Below, one piece after another: positions 56,554 to 64,000 of a stretch of DNA of 64,000 bases. The position numbers were made by a program, and so were the translations under genes. A model generated the notes under the pieces. The model made no database searches, was not told the origin of the DNA, and saw nothing but the letters and a program-made list of their open reading frames with translations. Numbering within the stretch: position 1 is the stretch's first letter; every line of letters begins with the position of its first letter. This DNA comes from Rhizobium sp. GTDB lineage: Bacteria > Pseudomonadota > Alphaproteobacteria > Rhizobiales > Rhizobiaceae. Where the stretch lies: contig DPXQ01000044.1 in assembly GCA_003527225.1 (NCBI GenBank), forward strand, positions 9,162-73,161, in the 5' to 3' direction.

Positions 56554-57681
56554 ATGACGGCAGTCACGAGGGAACAGGTTCTTGAAACGCTGAAGTCCAT
56601 TCGCGGACCGGGCCTTGAGCGCAACATCGTCGAGCTCGGCATGGTCTCGGACGTATTCATCTCCGATGGCAAGGTCTATTTTTCGATCACCGTGCCGGCG
56701 GAACGCGCCAACGAACTTGAACCGATGCGTCAGGCCGCCGAGCGCGCCGTCAAGGCCATCCCGGGCGTCAAGGGCGCACTGGTCAGCCTGACGGCGGAGA
56801 AAAAGGCAGGATCGCCTGCTCCGGCCGCGGCACCCCACAGTCATTCTCACGCGCCCGGCGGCCCGGCCCGCCCGGCGAAGGCGGGTGTTCCCGGAATCGG
56901 CGCCATCATCGCGGTCGCTTCCGGCAAGGGTGGTGTCGGCAAGTCGACCACCGCCGTCAATCTGGCACTCGGCCTCAAGGCCAATGGCCTGAAGGTCGGT
57001 ATCCTTGATGCCGATGTCTACGGTCCCTCGATGCCGCGGCTTCTTGGTATCACCGGTCGCCCGCAGCAGCTCGATGGCCGCATCATCATGCCGATGGAAA
57101 ATTACGGCCTCAAGGTCATGTCGATGGGTTTCCTGGTCGACGAGGGGACCGCGATGATCTGGCGTGGGCCGATGGTGCAGTCCGCATTGATGCAGATGCT
57201 GCGCGAAGTTGCCTGGGGAGATCTCGACGTCCTGGTCGTGGACATGCCGCCCGGTACCGGCGACGCACAGTTGACGATGGCCCAGCAGGTGCCGCTTTCC
57301 GGCGCTGTCATCGTGTCCACCCCGCAGGACCTTGCCTTGATCGATGCCCGCAAGGGCATCAACATGTTCAACAAGGTCGAGGTGCCGGTGCTCGGCATCA
57401 TTGAGAACATGAGCTACTTCATCGCCCCCGATACCGGCGCGCGTTACGACATCTTCGGTCATGGCGGGGCAAGGGCCGAGGCCGAAAGGATCGGTGTGCC
57501 GTTCCTCGGCGAAGTGCCGCTGACCATCGCCATTCGCGAAACGTCCGATGCCGGCACGCCGGTTGTCGTCTCCGACCCCGAAGGACCCCAGGCGAAGGTT
57601 TATCGCGATATCGCCGAAAGGGTCTGGCAACAGGTCGCAGCCCGCCCTGACAGGGCTGCCCCCTCCATCGTCTTCGAATAG
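56554..57681 (+). CDS. apbC: Mrp/NBP35-type P-loop ATPase, iron-sulfur carrier
   Basis: 375 residues. The N-terminal about 80 residues are a MIP18/DUF59 domain, then a His/Pro-rich linker (PHSHSHAPGG), then the ATPase with the deviant Walker A SGKGGVGKSTT near residue 131. The C-terminal domain has the switch DMPPGTGDAQL near 230 and IENMSYF near 285; the C-x-x-C pair of classical ApbC is not seen in the C-terminal part. It probably helps assemble or deliver Fe-S clusters, fitting next to an operon rich in Fe-S enzymes. Confidence 0.9.
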   Translation: MTAVTREQVLETLKSIRGPGLERNIVELGMVSDVFISDGKVYFSITVPAERANELEPMRQAAERAVKAIPGVKGALVSLTAEKKAGSPAPAAAPHSHSHAPGGPARPAKAGVPGIGAIIAVASGKGGVGKSTTAVNLALGLKANGLKVGILDADVYGPSMPRLLGITGRPQQLDGRIIMPMENYGLKVMSMGFLVDEGTAMIWRGPMVQSALMQMLREVAWGDLDVLVVDMPPGTGDAQLTMAQQVPLSGAVIVSTPQDLALIDARKGINMFNKVEVPVLGIIENMSYFIAPDTGARYDIFGHGGARAEAERIGVPFLGEVPLTIAIRETSDAGTPVVVSDPEGPQAKVYRDIAERVWQQVAARPDRAAPSIVFE

Positions 57682-57710
57682 TCGCGTGAAGGCGACAGCA
57701 CGATAGTGGA

Positions 57711-57737
57711 CCGCCGCCCGGATCGACAGGGCGGCGG
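57711..57737. terminator. GC-rich hairpin between apbC and hsp20
   Basis: CCGCCGCCC pairs with GGGCGGCGG (9 bp, 9-nt loop) between convergent genes. No T run follows immediately, so termination efficiency is uncertain. Confidence 0.5.
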
Positions 57738-57754
57738 GTTACGAGATTTGTATC

Positions 57755-58228
57755 TTATTTTCCGATCGTGATCTTGCGTTCCGCCGGCGCTGTTCCCGGT
57801 TTCTTGGGCATCGTCACCGTCAGGACGCCTTTGTCGAACTTGGCGCTGACGGCGTCCTCGTTCACACTCGGAGGCAAGCGCATTGACCTCTGGAAGCTTC
57901 CGTAGCGCCGCTCGATGGCGTGGTAGTCGTCCTTGTCGTCCTTCTTCTCGAACTTCTTCTCGCCCTTGAGCGTGAGAATGCCGTTCTGGATCGAGATATC
58001 CACGTCTTTCTCGGAAATGCCCGGGAGCTCCGCCGTCAGCGTGATCGCACCGTCATTCTCGGCGACATCGATCGACGGCGCCATGAAATCACTTGTTTTA
58101 TCGGTTCCTTTCAGCAAACTACTTTTGCCAAAAAAGCTTTCGAAGGCCTGATCCATTTCCTTTCGGAAATCCGCGAACGGATTGTCAGACCAAAGACTTG
58201 GAAGAGATTTGGAAGACTTGTCTTTCAT
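57755..58228 (-). CDS. Small heat-shock protein, Hsp20/alpha-crystallin family
   Basis: 157 residues. The alpha-crystallin domain spans about 50-145, with ITLTAELPGISEKDVDI, NGILTLKGEKK, RRYGSFQRSMRLP, and FDKGVLTVTMPK; the flexible N-terminus contains WSDNPFADF. It acts as an ATP-independent holdase in the cytoplasm. The ATG at 58228 is preferred because of the AAGGAGGG site; ATG 58231 lies too close. A FixK/FNR-type box 68 bp upstream points to microaerobic induction. Confidence 0.93.
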   Translation of the reverse strand: MKDKSSKSLPSLWSDNPFADFRKEMDQAFESFFGKSSLLKGTDKTSDFMAPSIDVAENDGAITLTAELPGISEKDVDISIQNGILTLKGEKKFEKKDDKDDYHAIERRYGSFQRSMRLPPSVNEDAVSAKFDKGVLTVTMPKKPGTAPAERKITIGK

Positions 58229-58295
58229 CATTCCCTCCTTGAACACTGCCCCATGCCCCACGCGCAAGATACTATGAATTGCAGTCCCGTCCACC

Positions 58296-58309
58296 TTGAT
58301 TTGGGTCAA
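58296..58309. promoter_or_regulatory. FixK/FNR-type box upstream of hsp20
   Basis: TTGAT-N4-GTCAA fits the consensus TTGAY-N4-RTCAA. On the minus strand a -10-like TAGTAT lies about 22 bp downstream, which would put the box near -41.5, the class II activator position for hsp20. Confidence 0.7.
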
Positions 58310-58464
58310 ACCCGATGGCTCCATTCAGCCGGAGGTGGTTCCATGCGTGCCATCACACCCATTGTTCCTCTGTCTTTGCGCTTGATTTTGTGACCTCAGG
58401 TGTGATTGGTACGCCGGCGAAGATCAGATCACATCGATCCCAACTGCTTGAAGGTGCGTGACGC

Positions 58465-59442
58465 TTGATCAGGGCCTACAGGATTAACGGGAAGGCGGAG
58501 TCCATTTCGGTCGACGATCCGCCGACAGAGATAGCTTCGGATATCTTGTGGCTGGACCTCGTCAACCCGGACCGGGCGGAGGAGCAACTGGCCGAGAAGC
58601 TTCTCGGCATTCCGATCCCAACGCGCGAAGACCTCAAGGATATCGAACCTTCCAGCCGTCTCTATGTCGAGGGCGATGGCATCTACATGACCGCGTCTCT
58701 CGTCTACAGGGCGGAAACGGAATTTCCCGACGTGACCGACATTGCCTTCATCCTGACTGGCAATCGCTTGATCACGATCCGCTACGCCGAACCCAAGTCT
58801 TTTGCCATCTTCTGTGCCACCTTGCTGCGCAACCCCGGCAAATACCGCACGGGGTCCGAGGTGATGGGGCGGCTCCTCGAAACCGTCGTCGATCGTACCG
58901 CGGAAGTACTCGAACTGGCCGTTGCCCGCGTCGATTCCCTTTCGGTGGCGGTGTTCGTCGATCGCAAGGCGGCCAAGCGCCGGCCTCCCGGGTTTCTCGA
59001 GGACAAACTCCTCGATATCGCCAACCACCACCGTCTTGTAAGCAAGACGCGCGACAGCCTTGTTTCCCTTTCCCGTCTGGTGACCTTCCTGCGTGCGCAA
59101 CCGGTGGTCCGCAAGGATCAGGAGGCCGGCGAACTCTGCCGCATCGTATCGCGCGACATCCAGTCGCTTTCAGAGCATGCGGGATTTGTGGCCGGCAACA
59201 TCACCTTTCTTCTTGATGCGTCGCTCGGCCTTATCAATGTCGAGCAGAACTCCATCATCAAGATATTCTCGATCGCGTCCGTCGTGTTTCTGCCGCCGAC
59301 GCTGGTCGCCTCGATTTACGGCATGAATTTCCGCTTCATGCCGGAACTGGGCTGGAGCTACGGCTACGCGCTTGCACTGGTCGCCATGCTGCTCTCCGCC
59401 GTCATTCCCTTCTTGTTTTTCCGCTGGAAAGGCTGGCTCTGA
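58465..59442 (+). CDS. corA: CorA-family magnesium/divalent cation transporter
   Basis: 325 residues. A long cytosolic funnel domain is followed by two C-terminal membrane helices, with the YGMNF signature (GMN selectivity filter) near residue 285 between them, and ends in a basic FRWKGWL. It should be a pentameric inner-membrane Mg2+ channel. The start is TTG at 58465 with AAGGTG upstream; no ATG lies near the N-terminus. The hsp20 gene is divergent. Confidence 0.92.
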   Translation: MIRAYRINGKAESISVDDPPTEIASDILWLDLVNPDRAEEQLAEKLLGIPIPTREDLKDIEPSSRLYVEGDGIYMTASLVYRAETEFPDVTDIAFILTGNRLITIRYAEPKSFAIFCATLLRNPGKYRTGSEVMGRLLETVVDRTAEVLELAVARVDSLSVAVFVDRKAAKRRPPGFLEDKLLDIANHHRLVSKTRDSLVSLSRLVTFLRAQPVVRKDQEAGELCRIVSRDIQSLSEHAGFVAGNITFLLDASLGLINVEQNSIIKIFSIASVVFLPPTLVASIYGMNFRFMPELGWSYGYALALVAMLLSAVIPFLFFRWKGWL

Positions 59443-59457
59443 CGAGCCTGTTGCCCC

Positions 59458-61359
59458 ATGACCGAAGCAACCCACGAGACTCCGGAAGCCGCCAAAGGCT
59501 TCCGCAATCTGTTCATGCTTGCGCTCGGCTCGGTCGGCGTCGTCTATGGCGACATCGGAACCAGTCCGCTTTACGCCTTTCGCGAGGCGCTGAAGCCGAT
59601 CAGCCATGACGGTGTCGAGCGAGGCGAGATCATCGGCCTGATCTCGCTTATCATCTGGGCGCTCACCATTATCGTGACATTGAAATACGTCCTCTTCCTT
59701 CTGCGTGCGGACAACGACGGAGAGGGCGGCACGTTGTCGCTGCTTGCCCTGTTGATGAAGTCCGCCGGCCGCAATGCTACCGTTCTCATGTTCATGGGTC
59801 TGATTGGGGCGGCACTCTTTCTTGGCGACGCAATGATAACGCCGGCCCTGTCGGTGCTTTCGGCCGTTGAAGGTCTGAAGCTCGTCGCTCCGCAATTGTC
59901 GGATTACATCGTCCCGATTTCGGTCGGCATACTGATCGCGTTGTTTGCCATCCAGTCGCGTGGCACGGGTGCCGTGGCCAATCTGTTCGGGCCGATCACC
60001 ACGATCTGGTTCATCGTCATGGCTCTCGGCGGCATCGTGCATATCTCGGATGATTTCGGCATCCTCACCGCGTTCAACCCGTTTTACGCCGCACGTTTCC
60101 TTTGGCTCGACGGTTTCCTGGGATTCGTCGTGCTTGGCGCGGTGTTCCTGACGGTAACAGGTGCCGAGGCGCTTTACGCCGATCTCGGTCATTTCGGCCG
60201 CAGGCCGATCCAGTGGGCATGGTTCGTGCTGGTTTTCCCGGCGCTGGTGCTCAATTATCTCGGTCAGGGCGCACTCGTCCTCAAGCATCCGGAGGCTGCA
60301 TCCGATCCCTTCTTCCTGATGTTCCCGAATTGGGCGCTTTTGCCGGTGGTCATCCTGGCAACCGCCGCAACCGTCATTGCCAGCCAGGCTGTGATCACCG
60401 GCGCCTTCTCGTTGGTTCGCCAGGCGATCCACCTCGGCTTCCTGCCGCGCATGCAGATCCTTTTCACGTCCGAAACGCATACCGGCCAGATCTATTTGCC
60501 TTCGGTCAATGCCCTGCTGCTTGTTGGCGTGCTGGGACTCGTTCTGCTCTTCGGCAGTTCCGAAGCGCTCGCCACCGCCTATGGCATTTCGGTCACCGGC
60601 GCGATGGTCGTTACGACCATCATGGCATTTCAGTTCGTGCGAAGCCGCTGGCACTGGTCGGTTGCCGTCTCTGTCCTGCTTCTCTTGCCGTTGTTGCTGC
60701 TTGAGACCGTTTTCCTGGGAGCCAATCTTCTTAAGGTTCATGACGGCGGCTATGTGCCGGTGCTATTCGCCGCCGGCTTCACCGTCGTCATGTGGACGTG
60801 GCGCCGTGGCACGGCAATTCTCTTCGCCAAGACGCGCCATACGGATGTACCGCTTCGACCCTTCATCGCGTCTATCGAGAAGGCGAGCGAACATGCGCCG
60901 GCCGCTGTCCCCGGCACCGCGATCTTCCTCACCAGCGACCCCGAGACAGCCCCGGCAGCGCTCCTGCACAACTTGAAGCACAATCATGTGCTGCATGAGC
61001 GCAACATCATCCTGACGATCAAGACAGCCGGCCGGCCGCGCGTCGCGGCGGAGGAACGGTTCGTGGTCGAACCCCTTTCCGATCGCTTCAGCCGCGTGGA
61101 AATCCGCTTCGGCTTCATGGAGACGCAAAATGTCTCCAAGGCGCTTGCCAACTTGCGCCGTGGTGGCCTGAAGTTCGACATCATGTCGACCTCCTTCTAT
61201 CTCGGCCGGCGCAAGCTAGTTCCCGACGCTAAGTCGGGCATGCCCTATTGGCAGGATCGTCTTTTCATCGCCATGGCCAATACCGCCGCCGATCCCTCCG
61301 ACTATTTCCGGCTGCCGGCCAATCGCGTCGTCGAACTGGGCTCCCACGTAATCATCTGA
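59458..61359 (+). CDS. kup: Kup potassium uptake protein
   Basis: 633 residues with about 12 membrane segments in the first 430 and a cytosolic C-terminal region. The family start block [21 protein letters not shown] is present (residues about 22-42), as are [23 protein letters not shown] sequence near 120 and [12 protein letters not shown] near 170. It is a proton-coupled K+ importer of the inner membrane. It begins 15 bp after corA and is probably cotranscribed. Rhizobia often have more than one kup copy. Confidence 0.95.
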   Translation: MTEATHETPEAAKGFRNLFMLALGSVGVVYGDIGTSPLYAFREALKPISHDGVERGEIIGLISLIIWALTIIVTLKYVLFLLRADNDGEGGTLSLLALLMKSAGRNATVLMFMGLIGAALFLGDAMITPALSVLSAVEGLKLVAPQLSDYIVPISVGILIALFAIQSRGTGAVANLFGPITTIWFIVMALGGIVHISDDFGILTAFNPFYAARFLWLDGFLGFVVLGAVFLTVTGAEALYADLGHFGRRPIQWAWFVLVFPALVLNYLGQGALVLKHPEAASDPFFLMFPNWALLPVVILATAATVIASQAVITGAFSLVRQAIHLGFLPRMQILFTSETHTGQIYLPSVNALLLVGVLGLVLLFGSSEALATAYGISVTGAMVVTTIMAFQFVRSRWHWSVAVSVLLLLPLLLLETVFLGANLLKVHDGGYVPVLFAAGFTVVMWTWRRGTAILFAKTRHTDVPLRPFIASIEKASEHAPAAVPGTAIFLTSDPETAPAALLHNLKHNHVLHERNIILTIKTAGRPRVAAEERFVVEPLSDRFSRVEIRFGFMETQNVSKALANLRRGGLKFDIMSTSFYLGRRKLVPDAKSGMPYWQDRLFIAMANTAADPSDYFRLPANRVVELGSHVII

Positions 61360-61460
61360 CGCAGGTGGGGGGACCCGGTCCGCGTCGGGCTGGGACCACG
61401 TGCCCGGCGCCGGAAATGTCCACGGACTTCTGGATCCATTAACCCATCATCAAGGTTAAT

Positions 61461-62681
61461 ATGCGAGGCTTCGCTAATGTAACCGATGTCGCGTATGGAG
61501 TACCGGTTTTGCGATCCAGAAGCCAATTGCGTCAGAAATCCGCTTCCCGTTTCGAGAATTGGACCTCGCCTCTCGTGTTCGGTTTGGCATGCTGGCTTGT
61601 CTTCCCCTCGATAGCTGCCCGCGCCGATCTTGCCGGTATGATCACAGGCCTGGACACTGGTGCAAGCCAGTGGCGAATGGTGCTGACCGCGTCGCCGGCG
61701 GGTTCGGTCCACCAGGCGGAGCTGCGTTTCGGCGATGTCGAGGTGACCGGTGCGATCCCAAAGAATGCGGGCATTTTGCTGCCCGACGGCCGCAAGATCG
61801 CCTTCGATGCCGAAAAGAAGGCGAAGGATCCGCTCCCCGACGAACAGAGAGTTACACGCGGGCTGAAGAAGAGCCGTGTCGTCGCCGTCGAACCCATGTT
61901 GCCGCCGAAGGCCTTTACGGCCGGCTCCGTCTTGAAGCGCACCAGCTCGTTGCTTGATCCGCGCGAGCGGCCTGCCGAACAGACCGCTTTCGTCAAGGCG
62001 AAGCCCAAGAACGTCGAACTGGCGAGCTTCTACTTCAAGAAGCAGAAGCCGAAGGCCGATCCCGGCGTCCCGTCTTTGCTCGCCGGCCTCGTGACCAACA
62101 GCAACGCCGACATCCTTGCCACGGCCTATGCGCGCCCGGAGCCCGATTACGCCCGCGTATCGCCCTTTGATTCGATCCTCACACAGAAGCCGGAGACCGG
62201 ACGCTTCGTTCCAGAGATTGGACCCAATGACCACGATTGGGCGGCAAGCGTGCTTCCGCCTTCGGTTTTTTCTGCGCGCGAACAGCAATGCCTCGCCTCC
62301 GGCATCTATTTCGAGGCGCGCGGCGAATCGGTAAAGGGCCAGGCGGCGGTTGCCCAGGTGATTCTCAACCGGGTCCGCAATCCGGCCTATCCAAATACGA
62401 TCTGCGGCGTCGTCTACCAGAACGAGGATTGGCGCAACCGCTGCCAGTTCTCCTTCGCCTGCGACAATAGAAAGGATCGCGTGAACTCCGCGTATCACTG
62501 GAAAGTGGCACGCGAGATTGCTCTGGCGGTCACAGCGGGCAAGATCTGGTTCAAGGAAGTCGGGTCCGCGACCCATTATCACGCCATTTATGTTCGCCCT
62601 GCCTGGGCCCGCACGATGAAGAAGGTGGGACGGATCGGTCTTCACGTCTTCTACCGCACTTATGGCGGCGGCTGGAGCTGA
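61461..62681 (+). CDS. Cell-wall hydrolase, SleB family
   Basis: 406 residues. A hydrophobic segment near residues 36-53 (PLVFGLACWLVFPSIAA) is a signal or membrane anchor. A low-complexity middle follows. The C-terminal domain from about 275 is hydrolase_2/SleB-like with CLASGIYFEARGES (conserved Glu), AVAQVILNRV and CQFSFACD. It is likely a periplasmic peptidoglycan hydrolase. Whether translation starts at ATG 61461 is not certain, as the first 30 residues are poorly conserved in appearance. Confidence 0.87.
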   Translation: MRGFANVTDVAYGVPVLRSRSQLRQKSASRFENWTSPLVFGLACWLVFPSIAARADLAGMITGLDTGASQWRMVLTASPAGSVHQAELRFGDVEVTGAIPKNAGILLPDGRKIAFDAEKKAKDPLPDEQRVTRGLKKSRVVAVEPMLPPKAFTAGSVLKRTSSLLDPRERPAEQTAFVKAKPKNVELASFYFKKQKPKADPGVPSLLAGLVTNSNADILATAYARPEPDYARVSPFDSILTQKPETGRFVPEIGPNDHDWAASVLPPSVFSAREQQCLASGIYFEARGESVKGQAAVAQVILNRVRNPAYPNTICGVVYQNEDWRNRCQFSFACDNRKDRVNSAYHWKVAREIALAVTAGKIWFKEVGSATHYHAIYVRPAWARTMKKVGRIGLHVFYRTYGGGWS

Positions 62682-62949
62682 CGGCGCGAAAATTGCCGGC
62701 CGCCTGCGGCCAAGTGGCCCAATTCCCACGGCTTGGATGCGACGGATTCGGGTCGTTCGACTTAAGTCTATGATTTTTCAATGTTAATTTGTAGTGAAAC
62801 AAGCGCAGTCAACGCCTTGACTATGCGAACACCTAAAATTATGGTGCGCCCGACTTCAAAACGGGCCAGAAGGGTTAGTATCCCACCGTTTCTACATTCG
62901 TGACGGGTTCAAATGGGGCTCGCGGAAGCGGAATCGGACGGAGAACGCC

Positions 62950-63312
62950 ATGACGGATGACCGCGGAAAAAGTCTGGAAGAACGTCGCAGGCGACTTGCT
63001 GCCGAATTGGCGGGGAGAAAAGTCGAGGCGAGGGATGAAGAAGCTGCGGAGACGAGTGCCGAGCAGAGCCGCAAGGGCTACGCTCAGGCGATGAAGCTTT
63101 CCAGCGAATTCATTTCCGCGATCGTCGTCGGTGTCATTCTGGGCTATCTTTTCGACCGTTTTGTCGGCACGACCCCATGGGGCTTGATTGTCTTCTTGCT
63201 TCTTGGGTTCTGTGCCGGTGTTTTGAACGTGCTGAGGACAGCGGGCAAGATCGCCTCGCCGCATCCGGTGGATCGGCAGGCGGGCGATGAAAACAAGGGC
63301 GGCAAGGGCTGA
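62950..63312 (+). CDS. atpI: ATP synthase subunit I
   Basis: 120 residues. The N-terminal half is charged (RKSLEERRRRL region) and the C-terminal half has two membrane helices (FISAIVVGVILGYLFD and GLIVFLLLGFCAGVLNVL), the AtpI layout. It aids assembly of the c-ring of the F0 sector. It is 65 bp upstream of atpB, the normal order of the alphaproteobacterial F0 operon. Confidence 0.92.
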   Translation: MTDDRGKSLEERRRRLAAELAGRKVEARDEEAAETSAEQSRKGYAQAMKLSSEFISAIVVGVILGYLFDRFVGTTPWGLIVFLLLGFCAGVLNVLRTAGKIASPHPVDRQAGDENKGGKG

Positions 63313-63377
63313 AGGGCCGGCTGTCCGAGACAGGATGATTTCCGCCGAAAGGCGGGCAAACCGAGAGAGACCATCAG

Positions 63378-64000
63378 GTGGCAAACGATCCGACTCATCA
63401 GTTCCAGATCCAGAAGATTGTTCCGATTGAGATTGGTGGGGTCGATTTTTCTTTCACCAATGCGTCGCTCTTCATGGTCGCGACCGTCGCTTGCGCATCC
63501 GCATTTCTCTATTTCTCGACCTCCAGCCGAGGTCTGATCCCGGGGCGCATGCAGTCGGTCGCCGAGATGTCCTACGAGTTCATCGCCTCGATGCTGCGCG
63601 AAGGCGCCGGCAGCCACGGCATGAAGTTCTTCCCGATGGTGTTCTCGCTGTTCATGTTCGTGCTGACCGCGAACCTGCTCGGCATGATGCCCTACTTCTT
63701 CACCATCACCAGCCAGATCGTCGTCACTTTCGCACTGGCGATCTTCGTCATCGGTACCGTGCTCGTCTATGGTTTCATGAAGCACGGTTTCGGCTTCCTC
63801 AAGCTGTTCGTGCCGTCCGGCGTGCCGGCGGCGCTGTTGCTGCTTGTGGTGCCGATCGAAGTGATCTCGTTCCTGTCGCGTCCGATTTCGCTCTCAATTC
63901 GTCTTTTCGCCAATATGCTGGCGGGTCACATCACGCTCAAGGTGTTCGCGGGCTTCGTTGCCTCGCTTGGAACCTTGGGCGCCCTTGGCGTCGGTGGCGC
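63378..64000 (+). CDS. atpB: ATP synthase F0 subunit a, 3' truncated by window end
   Basis: 207 codons are visible and the gene continues past the window. The start is GTG at 63378 ([14 protein letters not shown]) after an AGAGAGA stretch. Membrane helices and the conserved [17 protein letters not shown] block near residue 175, holding the essential Arg that faces the c-ring, are present. It forms the proton half-channels of ATP synthase. Confidence 0.96.
   Translation, partial: MANDPTHQFQIQKIVPIEIGGVDFSFTNASLFMVATVACASAFLYFSTSSRGLIPGRMQSVAEMSYEFIASMLREGAGSHGMKFFPMVFSLFMFVLTANLLGMMPYFFTITSQIVVTFALAIFVIGTVLVYGFMKHGFGFLKLFVPSGVPAALLLLVVPIEVISFLSRPISLSIRLFANMLAGHITLKVFAGFVASLGTLGALGVGG

Noticed and set aside
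62682..62949. A possible tRNA-like or RNA gene before atpI
   Set aside because: No cloverleaf, T-loop sequence or CCA-adjacent stem could be built; the region is best seen as the promoter of the F0 operon.

Overview
The window is chromosomal DNA of an alphaproteobacterium, most likely a member of the Rhizobiaceae (Rhizobium/Agrobacterium/Ensifer/Shinella group). The evidence is high GC with strong GC3 coding bias, the hisS-hisZ-hisG cluster, the DUF4170-waaA-HAD-lpxK-DUF2093-mutL gene order, a CIRCE-controlled groESL, an assimilatory nitrate operon preceded by nasT-nasS, and rhizobial RIME-type GC-rich palindromes. Genus and species cannot be fixed from what is visible. No rRNA, tRNA, phage, insertion sequence or CRISPR array was found.

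Layout: 1-3.1 kb holds the end of a HAD hydrolase, a YeiH-type exporter divergent from a LysR regulator, and two small secreted metal-related proteins. 3.2-7.5 kb holds hisS, hisZ, hisG and a methyltransferase. 7.5-9.7 kb holds doxX, a weakly supported PAS-like gene and an AT-richer gene-poor stretch. 9.7-12 kb is a methyltransferase divergent from an AraC/GlxA-type regulator. 12-14 kb is groESL. 14-22 kb holds chrA, a HAD protein, ribF, two YeeE/YedE halves and ileS. 22-37 kb is core housekeeping: tadA, rluB, rsmD, a patatin, a CPA2 antiporter, pmbA, a CysQ-like phosphatase, the Kdo/lipid A genes waaA and lpxK, and mutL. 37-41 kb holds a PAS/receiver protein and a GGDEF-EAL protein, then a PRC-barrel protein. 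41-43.5 kb holds an SMP-30 protein and a LuxR solo.

43.5-56.5 kb is a complete nitrate assimilation system: nasT-nasS (sensor and antiterminator), a regulated leader, nrtA-nrtB-nrtD (uptake), a single-domain globin, nirB-nirD (nitrite reductase), nasA (nitrate reductase) and cysG (siroheme synthesis). The leader carries, in order, a large upstream dyad, a sigma-54 type promoter, two small hairpins with A1/G4 loops of the ANTAR class, and an intrinsic terminator. This matches NasT antitermination released by the nitrate sensor NasS.

The most unusual feature is a 208-bp RIME-like element, a perfect 47-bp inverted repeat around a 114-bp centre, lying in frame inside cysG. It adds about 70 residues to the precorrin-2 dehydrogenase domain. 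A second copy lies between hisS and hisZ. The four arms show compensatory base changes that preserve their small hairpins. 56.5-64 kb holds apbC/mrp, an hsp20 with a FixK/FNR-type box, corA, kup, a SleB-type hydrolase, and the start of the ATP synthase F0 operon (atpI, atpB).
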